This document shows positions 1 to 8,340 of a stretch of 64,000 nt of DNA, one piece after another. Both the position numbers and the translations under genes were made by a program. How positions within the stretch are numbered: position 1 is the first letter of the stretch; each line of letters opens with the position of its first letter. Below the pieces are notes generated by a model. The model made no database searches. It worked only from the letters and a program-made list of their open reading frames with translations, and was not told the origin of the DNA. Origin of the DNA: an uncultured Gammaproteobacteria bacterium (GTDB lineage Bacteria > Pseudomonadota > Gammaproteobacteria > UBA6429 > Thiohalophilaceae); the NCBI GenBank assembly GCA_937967995.1, contig CALBTB010000009.1, positions 1 to 64,000 on the forward strand. The letters are read 5' to 3'.

Positions 1-812
1 GCTTATATGTCGACGGTGCGTATCGGGTTGGCAGATCATTTACCACTACCTCGGCGCCGTTTGATTTTAACGATTGGGTTGGTTATAGCCTCAATGCGGG
101 AACGCTTAGCCAGGGGCCCCACACGTTCAAAGTCATTGCGACTTCGGCTAACGGGGTCTCCGTTAGTGATGAACGCACCATTACGATTGACAATACCCCC
201 CAGGTGACGATCACGGAACCTTCAGGCGGACCGGTTGAGGGTACGTTTAATTTTACTGGAACTGTTACCTTTAAGCCGGTGGCCAGTGGCAACACAGGCA
301 CAGTCCGTTTATATGTGGACGGTGCGTACCGGGTTGGTAGATCATTTACCACCACCGCGGCGCCATTCGATTATAACGCCTGGGTTGGTTATAACCTGGA
401 TGCGGGAAGACTCAGCCAGGGAACTCACACATTCAAAGTCATTGCGACTTCGGCCAACGGCGTTTCCGTTAGTGATGAGCGCACCATTACGGTCGACAAC
501 ACGCCTCAGGTATCGATCACGGAACCATCGGGCGGACCAGTCGAAGGCGAGTTTAATTTTACCGGCAACGTCACCTTCAAGCCGGTGGACAGCGGTTATA
601 ATACGGGTACAGTCCGTTTGTATGTGAATGGTGCGTATCGGATAGGCAGATCATTTACTACTACCTCGGCACCGTTTGATTTTAACGCCTGGGTTGGTTA
701 TAGCCTTGACGCGAAACAATTCAGTCCGGGAACCCACACATTCAAGGTCAGCGCAACATCAGCAAACGGGATCACGGTCAGTGAAGAAACCAGCATCATT
801 ATCCCAACCTAT
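1..812 (+). repeat. Tandem ~306-bp repeats in the RHS N-terminal region
   Basis: Three direct copies of a ~306-bp unit encode the N-terminal domains of the RHS protein: an incomplete first copy running in from the window edge to about 203, a second at 204-509 and a third from 510 to about 812. Each begins with codons for ITEPSGGPVEG; the first copy's beginning is outside the window. The third copy has three extra residues (GYN) after VDS. The copies are close enough at nucleotide level to recombine, so copy number may vary between strains. Confidence 0.85.
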
Positions 813-3800
813 TTCATCGATCCTGATGGTGTGGATGACCAAAGCGGTTGTGGTGGGAATAACCAACCGAGTGCCGGTAATCCTTGTAATCCACTCAATG
901 GCAATAAATTCCAGGTAGAACGCGATCGCGATGCCTCTGGAGTACAAGGTTTAAGTTTTGCGCGTTTTTATAATAGCAATTCGAAAGTGACCAAGCGGAT
1001 CGGTAATAAATGGACGCACAGCTACGATTACCATGTCGATCCAGAACGTCAATTTGTTGTTCGACAACCAACTGCGAATAGTTCAGCAAATTACACAACT
1101 CGCCAGGATGCTTGCCAAACAGGCTGGCAGGATATTAAAGGCCGTGTGGTTAATTTCGAGACTACTGGAACTGTCGCACGCTGGGAAAACGAAACATGTC
1201 GAATCTACACGTCAACCAATAGCCGTGTAGGTGCAATCGAGATGTTTACCAATGCCCCGAATGCGTCTCAATCGGAATCAGGTAATACCACTGCAATGTG
1301 GGTGGTAAGGCCGAATGGAACACGCTATCGCTTTACCAGCACTGCAACTGGTTGGCAGGCAGAACCTGGTGTAATCATAAAACTGGAATCCGTTGCTGGC
1401 GGTTATCGTGTAATCGATGAAAATAATCGAATCGAGCTCTACGATGCGACTGGCAAGATTACACAAATACAGGATTTAAACGGGAATAGGCTGACATTTA
1501 CTCAAGATCCGGTTTCCGGTTTGCTTAGCCGCGTCGAGAATGATCGTGGCGAAAGTCTGACCTTCGATTACGATACAAATGGACTTGTAAGTACAGTGAC
1601 AGATAATGCCTCACGTGTCTGGGGATATCAGTATGACGCTAATGGCAATCTTGAAAGTGTTTTAAAACCGGATGCAAATGTGCGTCAGTATCACTATGAA
1701 GATACTTTGGATGCGACATTATTGACTGGTATTACCGATGAGCGAATGGTCCGATTTGCTACTTGGTTCTATGATGATCAGCAACGCGTCACGACGAGTG
1801 AACACGCAGGTGGTGTTGAGAAAATCACGATCAACTATACCGACTCGACAACCAGAACACTCACCAATAGTCGCAACGCTACCAGCACGTATACGTTCAC
1901 GATGCAGAATGGTGTTTATCTCCCCTTAAGCTTTAGTGGTCCAGGGTGTGTCACCTGTGATGCAACTAATACCGCATTTGAATACGATGACGCCAATCGT
2001 CTGATGAAAATGACCAAAGATGGGTTGGTTACGGAGTTTGGTAACTACGATGCAAATAATAACCCGGGTTATCGGATTGAGGGTCTGGGAACTGCTCTGG
2101 AACGACGGATGGATTACACCTACGACTCTCGCTTCATTAGCAAAGTCGCCACCCTCACCGAACCCTCCGTCTGCCCCGGCCAGAACAAGGTCACAACGTA
2201 TGCCTATGATGACTTTGGTAATACCACCAGTATTACCATTAACGGCTACACACCATCGTGTACGGCCGTGTCGCGTACCACTACACTGCAATACAACGGC
2301 CCGTTAAACCAGTTAACCCAGATTGACGGTCCGCGCAGTGATGTCAGTGATATCACCACGCTGGATTACTACCCCAACGACGCGGCTCAGGGTAACAATC
2401 GCGCTCGTTTGCAACGGGTGACATCCGGTGGACTGGTATTGCGCGACAACATTCAGTACACCGCCACTGGCAAAGTGCAATCCGAATCGCGCTTAAACGG
2501 TGTGACGCTGACTTACACTTATTACGCGGGCAACGATCGCCTGGAAACCGTCACCGAAACCGATGGCAGTGCCTCACGTAGTATCAGATGGACCTACCTG
2601 CCGACGGGCGAAGTCGAAACCATTTCGCTGGGTGATGGTACTGCTGCGGCCACCACTGTGACGTTTGGTTACGATGCGGCGCGGCGTTTGACTCGCATCA
2701 CCGATGGGCTGGGTCATTTCATCGACTACACCCTCGACACCGAAGGCAATCGCACCGGTGAGAGCGTGTACGACAACAACGGTGTGCTGATGCGTACTCT
2801 CACCCAAACCTTCGATGCCTACAACCGCCTTGACACCACGGCGCAGGCCAACGAAAGCGGTGATTTCAACTTTGCTGCTGACGGTACGCTCGATACACAA
2901 CTGGACGGTAAAGGCACGACGACCGATTACAGTTACGATGCGCTCAAACGTCTCAATAGCACCACGCAGGACATGGGCGGTACCGACACGTCTACCGCCA
3001 ACGCACTGACCCAGTATGGCTATGACGTGCAGGATAACCTCACCTCGGTCACCGATCCCATCAATGGTAATACCACCTACAGCTACGATGACTTAGGTAA
3101 TTTACTGCAACAGACCAGCCCGGATACCGGCACGACACAATTTACCTACGATGTGGCCGGTAATGTGGCCACGCGCACCGATGCCAAAGGCCAGACATTT
3201 ATCTACACCTTTGATGCACTAAACCGGGCAACCTTCATTGATGCGCCCACCCCGTTGGATGATATCAGTTACTTTTACGATAGCTGCACCAACGGGGCAG
3301 GGCGCCTGTGCAGTGTCACGCAGGGCACCGAGGTCGCCAACTACAGTTACAATGCCTTTGGTAATGTAATCGCGCATCAAAATGTGCAATACAGTTACGA
3401 TGCCCTGGGCCGCATACAGACCATCACGTATCCGTCCGGTGACAGTGTCACCTATTTCTACAACGCTGCCGGGCAGGTGGACCGGGTCGATGCGGTCATC
3501 AACGGTGTTATTCAGACCCTCGCGAGTAACATCACCTATGCGCCATTTGGGCCAGTCACGAATTTAACTTACGGCCATGGTTTAACACTCACGCAGACGC
3601 TGGACAATGCGTATCGCTTAACCGGACAAACTGTGCCCGGTGTGTTCGAACGCACATATCCAACCTATGACGGCAACGGTAACCTGCAAACTGTCACCCA
3701 TCCGTTAAACGCCAGCAATGACAGTTATGATTACGATGCACTTAACCGCGTCAACACGGCCACCGGCACATTTGGCAATCAGGGGTTTGGCTATGACTTA

Positions 3801-4898
3801 AATAGCAACCGCCTTAGCCTCACCGACAACACCGTGACAACCACCTATGCCTACGATGCGAATTCCAACCGGCTCAAAACGGTCAACAGCACGGCTATCA
3901 CCCTTGACGCCAACGGCAATACCACGGCCGATGGCACGTACACGTATGGATACAATGCGCATAACCGGCTGGTGAGTGTCGACAGCAATGTCAGTTACAC
4001 CTACAACGCACTCGGTCAGCGGGTTAGCAAGACCGTCAACGGCACCCTCACCACCTTTGTGTACGACACCGCCGGGCAATTACTGGGCGAGTATGACAGC
4101 ACCGGCACACTGCGCGAACACGTTTACCTCAACGGCCAGCCGCTGGCGGTGATCCAGCATCAAAATGGGCAGGGCACTGTGTACTATGTCCACACCGATC
4201 ACCTCGGCACCCCACGCATGGTGAGCGACGCGATTCAGACCGTGGTGTGGCGCTGGGAATCCGATCCGTTTGGCGCCAGTGCCGCCAACGACGACCCGGA
4301 CAACGACGGCACGGCGTTCAGCTACCACCACCGTTTCCCGGGCCAGTACTACGACACCGAAACAGGCCTGCACTATAACTACTTCCGGTATTACGATCCT
4401 CAGACAGGGCGATATATCACCAGTGATCCGATAGGGTTAGCTGGTGGGTTGAATACGTATGGGTATGTTGGGGGGAATCCTATAATATTTATGGATCCTC
4501 TTGGTCTATGGACTGCAGGAATATACCTTGGTGGAAGTGGAGGTGCAGGTTTAGGAGGGACTGGATCTATTAATTTCGTAATCGGTTATGGAGAAGATGG
4601 TTTCAGTTGGGATATTCAATTGACTGTGGGTGGTGGAAGCTATATTGGTGCAGGCGGCGGTATTTCAGTTGGATTAGCAATTTCAGACGCAGATAATGTT
4701 AGTGACTTATGTGGTTTTGGCTATCAAGCTGGGGTAACAGGCGCTTTGGGTGGAAAACTAGAAGGCGGCGTTTTTGGTGGGTATCCAACTCCTGGGCAGG
4801 ATGGATACACAGGTGGTTTTGTTGGTGTAGGAGCTGGGGTTGCTTTAGCTGGTTATGGCAATACAACGTATACAACTTCAATATTCGATTATTTTTAG
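3..4898 (+). CDS. RHS/YD-repeat protein, 5' end outside window
   Basis: This is the 3' part of a very large secreted or surface RHS-type protein. The frame is open from base 3, so the true start lies upstream; an internal GTG at 204 is only the first in-window start codon. The first ~270 residues are tandem copies of a ~102-residue domain (recurring ITEPSGGPVEG and TVRLYV), probably Ig-like. A Cys/Asn-rich linker follows (about 810-930), then a long array of YD repeats (YDxxGN, YDALNR types). The RHS core ends with RYYDPQTGRY, SDPIGLAGG and NPIIFMDPLGLW near 4500. After this hallmark the last ~130 residues are glycine-rich and lower in GC, as expected for the exchangeable tip of a polymorphic toxin. 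The toxin role is inference; a repeat-rich surface protein without toxin activity is possible. Confidence 0.9.
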   Translation, partial: LYVDGAYRVGRSFTTTSAPFDFNDWVGYSLNAGTLSQGPHTFKVIATSANGVSVSDERTITIDNTPQVTITEPSGGPVEGTFNFTGTVTFKPVASGNTGTVRLYVDGAYRVGRSFTTTAAPFDYNAWVGYNLDAGRLSQGTHTFKVIATSANGVSVSDERTITVDNTPQVSITEPSGGPVEGEFNFTGNVTFKPVDSGYNTGTVRLYVNGAYRIGRSFTTTSAPFDFNAWVGYSLDAKQFSPGTHTFKVSATSANGITVSEETSIIIPTYFIDPDGVDDQSGCGGNNQPSAGNPCNPLNGNKFQVERDRDASGVQGLSFARFYNSNSKVTKRIGNKWTHSYDYHVDPERQFVVRQPTANSSANYTTRQDACQTGWQDIKGRVVNFETTGTVARWENETCRIYTSTNSRVGAIEMFTNAPNASQSESGNTTAMWVVRPNGTRYRFTSTATGWQAEPGVIIKLESVAGGYRVIDENNRIELYDATGKITQIQDLNGNRLTFTQDPVSGLLSRVENDRGESLTFDYDTNGLVSTVTDNASRVWGYQYDANGNLESVLKPDANVRQYHYEDTLDATLLTGITDERMVRFATWFYDDQQRVTTSEHAGGVEKITINYTDSTTRTLTNSRNATSTYTFTMQNGVYLPLSFSGPGCVTCDATNTAFEYDDANRLMKMTKDGLVTEFGNYDANNNPGYRIEGLGTALERRMDYTYDSRFISKVATLTEPSVCPGQNKVTTYAYDDFGNTTSITINGYTPSCTAVSRTTTLQYNGPLNQLTQIDGPRSDVSDITTLDYYPNDAAQGNNRARLQRVTSGGLVLRDNIQYTATGKVQSESRLNGVTLTYTYYAGNDRLETVTETDGSASRSIRWTYLPTGEVETISLGDGTAAATTVTFGYDAARRLTRITDGLGHFIDYTLDTEGNRTGESVYDNNGVLMRTLTQTFDAYNRLDTTAQANESGDFNFAADGTLDTQLDGKGTTTDYSYDALKRLNSTTQDMGGTDTSTANALTQYGYDVQDNLTSVTDPINGNTTYSYDDLGNLLQQTSPDTGTTQFTYDVAGNVATRTDAKGQTFIYTFDALNRATFIDAPTPLDDISYFYDSCTNGAGRLCSVTQGTEVANYSYNAFGNVIAHQNVQYSYDALGRIQTITYPSGDSVTYFYNAAGQVDRVDAVINGVIQTLASNITYAPFGPVTNLTYGHGLTLTQTLDNAYRLTGQTVPGVFERTYPTYDGNGNLQTVTHPLNASNDSYDYDALNRVNTATGTFGNQGFGYDLNSNRLSLTDNTVTTTYAYDANSNRLKTVNSTAITLDANGNTTADGTYTYGYNAHNRLVSVDSNVSYTYNALGQRVSKTVNGTLTTFVYDTAGQLLGEYDSTGTLREHVYLNGQPLAVIQHQNGQGTVYYVHTDHLGTPRMVSDAIQTVVWRWESDPFGASAANDDPDNDGTAFSYHHRFPGQYYDTETGLHYNYFRYYDPQTGRYITSDPIGLAGGLNTYGYVGGNPIIFMDPLGLWTAGIYLGGSGGAGLGGTGSINFVIGYGEDGFSWDIQLTVGGGSYIGAGGGISVGLAISDADNVSDLCGFGYQAGVTGALGGKLEGGVFGGYPTPGQDGYTGGFVGVGAGVALAGYGNTTYTTSIFDYF

Positions 4899-4911
4899 TT
4901 AGCAGTTATTT

Positions 4912-5307
4912 GTGGATTACATACCCACATTGTTACTAGTAATATTTATTTTTGCATTCTGTCTTATGATTGTGTCGTGTTTTTGTATATATAAGATGAA
5001 CGTAATTGCGAGGAATTCGTTTTTTGAAATTTATACTCGTGACAAGAGGTTATACAAGGAGATACTTAATGGTCGAAAATCATCCTGGATAGAGCGAAAA
5101 ACAGATTCAATTCGCGATTTCAGTCTCTGGTGGAATCTTTATAGATATCTTTATAATGATAAAAAGATTCATGAGGTTGTCGGTACTAAAACTAAAGCAG
5201 CTTTTAGACGATATATTCAAATGATGATTGCAAGTGCATCAAGCTCAATTTTATTGGCGATAGTTGTTATAATTATTGGGATTATTTTATCTGGACATAA
5301 TACCTGA
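4912..5307 (+). CDS. Small two-helix membrane protein, candidate immunity protein
   Basis: A 131-residue protein that I do not recognise. It starts at a GTG 13 bases after the RHS stop codon and is therefore probably co-transcribed with it. It has a hydrophobic segment at about residues 4-26 and a second at 107-127, separated by a basic, aromatic-rich loop. Codon use is AT-rich like the RHS tip and unlike the housekeeping genes. Position directly behind an RHS C-terminal tip, small size and membrane location fit an immunity protein against a membrane-acting toxin. This rests on context only. Confidence 0.6.
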   Translation: MDYIPTLLLVIFIFAFCLMIVSCFCIYKMNVIARNSFFEIYTRDKRLYKEILNGRKSSWIERKTDSIRDFSLWWNLYRYLYNDKKIHEVVGTKTKAAFRRYIQMMIASASSSILLAIVVIIIGIILSGHNT

Positions 5308-5594
5308 TTGTTTCATATATTACTGGAATAAATAGGTTCAGCGTTTAACAAATCCCCACAAAAAAATAGATATTTCCGAATATCTTTTATGCTGTGACTG
5401 AAGGAGTATTTTTGCTTCGATAAATTTCTATAGAAAAATTTTTAGCATAAAGTTTAGTAAATTCCAACTAGAACAAAAAAGATATTGAATACTTTTACGT
5501 CTTTATGGTGATTACCGCATAATATTTGAAGTCAGAGTAGATACAAGAATATACATTTTTGTTGGAATTTTATTTATCAGGCTATAATCATCCA
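5308..5594. other. AT-rich intergenic region behind the RHS module
   Basis: No convincing gene lies here. The sequence is AT-rich with several short A and T runs and one weak hairpin listed separately. It separates the RHS/immunity pair from the next gene and may carry that gene's promoter. Confidence 0.6.
5368..5390 (+). terminator. Weak hairpin with T-rich tail
   Basis: AGATATT, a TCCG loop and AATATCT form a perfect 7-bp stem followed by TTTAT. The stem is AT-rich, so termination would be weak. It lies about 60 bases behind the candidate immunity gene. Confidence 0.35.
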
Positions 5595-6365
5595 ATGTGG
5601 AAAAAAATCCGAATCTTTTTGCTACTGTTTATTCTGTTCCTCGTCTCAGCCGATACCTATCTCACCAAGTTCCGTTCCGTTAGTTGGGAGGAAACCCTGT
5701 GGGTGGCGGTGTATCCCATCAATGTTGATAATGATCCGGCTATCGAGCGTTATATTTCCGGTCTGTCGGATCGTAATTTCAGGCAGGTGGAGGAATTCTT
5801 CAATCGCGAAGCCGGGCGTTACGGGGTTGCCCTCAATCAGCCATTCAAAATGATTCTGGCGCATAACGTTAATGAATTACCACCGCCACCACCGGAGCGC
5901 GGCAGTAATGTGTTGAGTGTGGCCTGGTGGAGTATCAAGCTGCGTTACTGGGCCTTTACCCGCGATGATTCCAATTTTTCACCGCACATCAAGATGTTCG
6001 TGATTTATCATAGCCTGTCGAAAGAAGAACAACTGGCTCATTCCCTTGGGCTGGAAAAAGGCATGATCGGTGTGGTGCATGCCTATGCGCACCGCGAAAT
6101 GGAAGGCAAAAATAACCTGGTGATTGCCCATGAAATGCTGCACACCCTCGGGGCCAGCGATAAATATGACTTGCAGACCGGTGAGCCGATTCACCCGGAC
6201 GGTTATGCCGAACCGAATCGTTCTCCACTTTATCCACAACGTTACGCGGAACTGATGGGTGGCAAGGTCGCCGTTGCTGCGAATCGTTCCATCATGCCGC
6301 GCAGCCTGCGGCTTGTGACCATCGGTGACAAAACCGCGCAGGAAATTAACTGGCAAAACCGCTGA
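5595..6365 (+). CDS. Membrane-anchored putative zinc metalloprotease
   Basis: A 256-residue protein with one N-terminal hydrophobic helix (about residues 4-24) that would act as signal anchor, placing the rest in the periplasm. Residues 179-183 read HEMLH and are followed by TLGASDKYD, which matches the zincin HExxH pattern with a possible third ligand downstream. The ATG at 5595 is preferred over the TTG at 5559 because it begins directly with the basic-hydrophobic anchor. Substrate and biological role cannot be told; no protease partner or maturation gene is adjacent. Confidence 0.7.
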   Translation: MWKKIRIFLLLFILFLVSADTYLTKFRSVSWEETLWVAVYPINVDNDPAIERYISGLSDRNFRQVEEFFNREAGRYGVALNQPFKMILAHNVNELPPPPPERGSNVLSVAWWSIKLRYWAFTRDDSNFSPHIKMFVIYHSLSKEEQLAHSLGLEKGMIGVVHAYAHREMEGKNNLVIAHEMLHTLGASDKYDLQTGEPIHPDGYAEPNRSPLYPQRYAELMGGKVAVAANRSIMPRSLRLVTIGDKTAQEINWQNR

Positions 6366-6408
6366 TTCACGCCTAGGCTTATTCAAGTCATCACGTTAAC
6401 TATGCTGT

Positions 6409-6858
6409 ATGGATCGTCACACCGACACGTCTGAATCTTCCTCCGACACTTGCCGCCGCGAACGCCCGGATCGGCGTCAGGCTGTATGGCGCAGTTTTTT
6501 GTATTCGCTGGTAAAACGCCGCCGTAAAGGCGATCGGCGTGATGATCACTATGACAATCCGGCCTATGTGGATGTGCATGGTCCGTATGTGTTCCTGGTG
6601 GCGATGTTGATCATCCTGTTCAGTGTACTGGACACCTTTTTTACACTGGAGTTAATCAGTCACGGTTCCAGCGAACTCAATCCGATCATGGCGCGCCTGC
6701 TGGAAATCAACGCCTTCTGGTTTTTTATTCCAAAGTATATCGTCACCGGTTTTTGTGTGTTCTGGCTGGTGGCGCACAAGAAGTTTACCTTTCTCGGTAT
6801 CAAGGGCCGGCACCTGTTGTTGTTCGGTGCGGTGGTGTATGCGTTGCTGATTTCCTAG
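6409..6858 (+). CDS. DUF5658-like small membrane protein
   Basis: A 149-residue protein with a charged, Arg-rich N-terminal region (about 60 residues) followed by three hydrophobic segments. The motif around LDTFFTLELISHGSSELNPIM resembles the DUF5658 family, whose function is unknown. It lies 43 bases behind the putative protease and 39 before the DUF4149 gene, all on the plus strand, so the three could share a transcript. Confidence 0.65.
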   Translation: MDRHTDTSESSSDTCRRERPDRRQAVWRSFLYSLVKRRRKGDRRDDHYDNPAYVDVHGPYVFLVAMLIILFSVLDTFFTLELISHGSSELNPIMARLLEINAFWFFIPKYIVTGFCVFWLVAHKKFTFLGIKGRHLLLFGAVVYALLIS

Positions 6859-6897
6859 CCTCGTTTCATGCTGGTGAATTTACCGTAAACTGCCGGC

Positions 6898-7338
6898 ATG
6901 GCTTTTCATCCCGAACGTATCATTCTCACCATCTGGATCGGTGCCATGTGGGCGATCGGTTTTATTGTTGCCCCAACGCTATTTAATATGATCGAGGAAC
7001 GGGCGCTGGCCGGTGCCATCGCCGGTCGCCTGTTCAGTATCATCAGTTATATCGGTTTGTTCAGTGGCGGGTTTTTATTACTCACATTACTGATTCAACA
7101 TGCCGCCGCGAGTTGGCGTCAGTGGCGTGCCTGGGTGCTGGTGGTGATGTTAATGCTGATTTGCGTCAGTGAATTTTATTTACGACCGCAAATGGCAATA
7201 CTGCGTGACGGTGGTTTACTGGATAGCGAGCAATCGCGCTTTGGTATGTTGCATGGCGTCAGTACCGGTTTGTATCTGGTCAATAGTCTGGCGGGGCTGG
7301 TGCTGGTGATTTTCGGCGTGCGTCGACACGCGATTTGA
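6898..7338 (+). CDS. DUF4149 membrane protein
   Basis: A 146-residue protein with four predicted membrane helices. The pattern of N-terminal WIGAMWAIGFIVAPTLF, internal FYLRPQM and RFGMLHGVS fits the DUF4149 family. From memory, genes of this family lie next to yhbY and rlmE-ftsH in other gammaproteobacteria, as here. Its function is not known. It ends two bases before the converging yhbY gene. Confidence 0.75.
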   Translation: MAFHPERIILTIWIGAMWAIGFIVAPTLFNMIEERALAGAIAGRLFSIISYIGLFSGGFLLLTLLIQHAAASWRQWRAWVLVVMLMLICVSEFYLRPQMAILRDGGLLDSEQSRFGMLHGVSTGLYLVNSLAGLVLVIFGVRRHAI

Positions 7339-7340
7339 TG

Positions 7341-7613
7341 TTATTCGACGTTTTGCCGGTAAAATACGGCGACGTGACCGATACGTTGCACCACCTCACT
7401 GCCGGTCTGCTGGGCAATCTGATCGATCATCTGGTTACGCTCGTCACGATCACCGGCATTGACCCGTACCTTGATGAGTTCATGCGTGTCCAGCGCCGAA
7501 TCGATTTCATTCATGACATTATCGGTAATGCCATGCTGGCCGATGATGACGATGACTTTCCTGTGGTGGGCGAGTTTGCGTAACTGCTTGAGTTGTTTCT
7601 GCGGTATTATCAT
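7341..7613 (-). CDS. yhbY: YhbY-family ribosome-associated RNA-binding protein
   Basis: A 90-residue single CRM-domain protein. The family binds the large ribosomal subunit precursor and helps assembly. The expected GxxGIT-type loop is present as IIGQHGITDNV, and the C-terminal part has the usual IGHVAVFYR. The ATG at 7613 (protein MIIPQKQ...) is chosen over the upstream codon at 7658 because it gives the family's usual length of about 95 residues. It is divergent from rlmE with 37 bases between starts, an arrangement also found in E. coli. Confidence 0.88.
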   Translation of the reverse strand: MIIPQKQLKQLRKLAHHRKVIVIIGQHGITDNVMNEIDSALDTHELIKVRVNAGDRDERNQMIDQIAQQTGSEVVQRIGHVAVFYRQNVE

Positions 7614-7650
7614 CGCGCTATTATATATCAGGTTAATGGTGTAAACCCGC

Positions 7651-8271
7651 ATGCCCAAATCGAAAAGCTCAAAAAAGTGGTTACGTGAACATTTCGATGA
7701 TCCGTACGTGAAGCAGGCCCAGGAGGCCGGCTATCGATCGCGGGCGGTGTTCAAGCTCATGGAAATCGACGACAAGGACCGGCTGCTCAAACCCGGTACG
7801 GCGGTGGTCGACCTGGGGGCGGCCCCCGGTGGCTGGAGCCAGTACGCCCGCCAGCGCCTGCCCAAAAAAGACCCGATATTTGCACTGGATATTCTGCCCA
7901 TGGAGCCGCTTGAGGGAGTCACGTTCCTGCAGGGCGATTTCACGGAACAAACCGTGCTCGAGGCACTCTTAGAAGCGTTGAATGGGCGCGAAATCAACCT
8001 TGTTTTGTCGGATATGGCCCCCAATATCAGTGGTATGAAGGCCATTGATCAGCCGAAAGCCATGTATCTTGCTGAATTGGCTATGGATTTTTGTCAGCAG
8101 GCACTGGCGCCGGGCGGGGATTTCCTGGTCAAGGTCTTTCAGGGTGAGGGGTTCGATGCTTACCTCAGGCACATGCAAACGCAGTTTGAAAAAGTGCTGG
8201 TACGCAAGCCCAGGGCGTCCCGGCCCCGCTCACGGGAAGTGTATTTGCTGGGTCGCCGGTATCAGGCTTAG
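7651..8271 (+). CDS. rlmE: 23S rRNA (uridine-2552 2'-O)-methyltransferase
   Basis: RlmE (FtsJ/RrmJ) methylates the ribose of U2552 in the A-loop of 23S rRNA using S-adenosylmethionine during late 50S assembly. The 206-residue protein has the SAM-binding motif VVDLGAAPGGW and the K-D-K-E catalytic tetrad at about K35, D121, K161 and E196 (in YRSRAVFKL, LSDMAPN, LVKVFQG and SREVYLL). It lies directly upstream of ftsH, the order known from E. coli. Confidence 0.96.
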   Translation: MPKSKSSKKWLREHFDDPYVKQAQEAGYRSRAVFKLMEIDDKDRLLKPGTAVVDLGAAPGGWSQYARQRLPKKDPIFALDILPMEPLEGVTFLQGDFTEQTVLEALLEALNGREINLVLSDMAPNISGMKAIDQPKAMYLAELAMDFCQQALAPGGDFLVKVFQGEGFDAYLRHMQTQFEKVLVRKPRASRPRSREVYLLGRRYQA

Positions 8272-8297
8272 GCACTATACCGGTCAGGCACTATAAT
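8268..8297 (+). promoter_or_regulatory. Candidate sigma-70 promoter for ftsH
   Basis: A perfect TATAAT (8292-8297) with a poor -35 (TTAGGC, 18-bp spacer) lies 44 bases before the ftsH start codon. The decamer AGGCACTATA occurs twice, at 8270-8279 and 8286-8295, so the -10 region looks duplicated with a 16-bp shift. Only the second copy extends to a perfect -10. Confidence 0.45.
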
Positions 8298-8340
8298 GTA
8301 AGGTATTCAAAATCAAGTAGCTATTGCTAGAGGCAGGACA

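Noticed and set aside
1..4898. Tandem repeats as a CRISPR array
   Set aside because: The units are 306 bp, coding and contiguous without spacers, so they are protein-domain repeats.
7335..7583. 82-residue plus-strand frame over yhbY
   Set aside because: It is the reverse of yhbY, whose CRM-domain translation is convincing.
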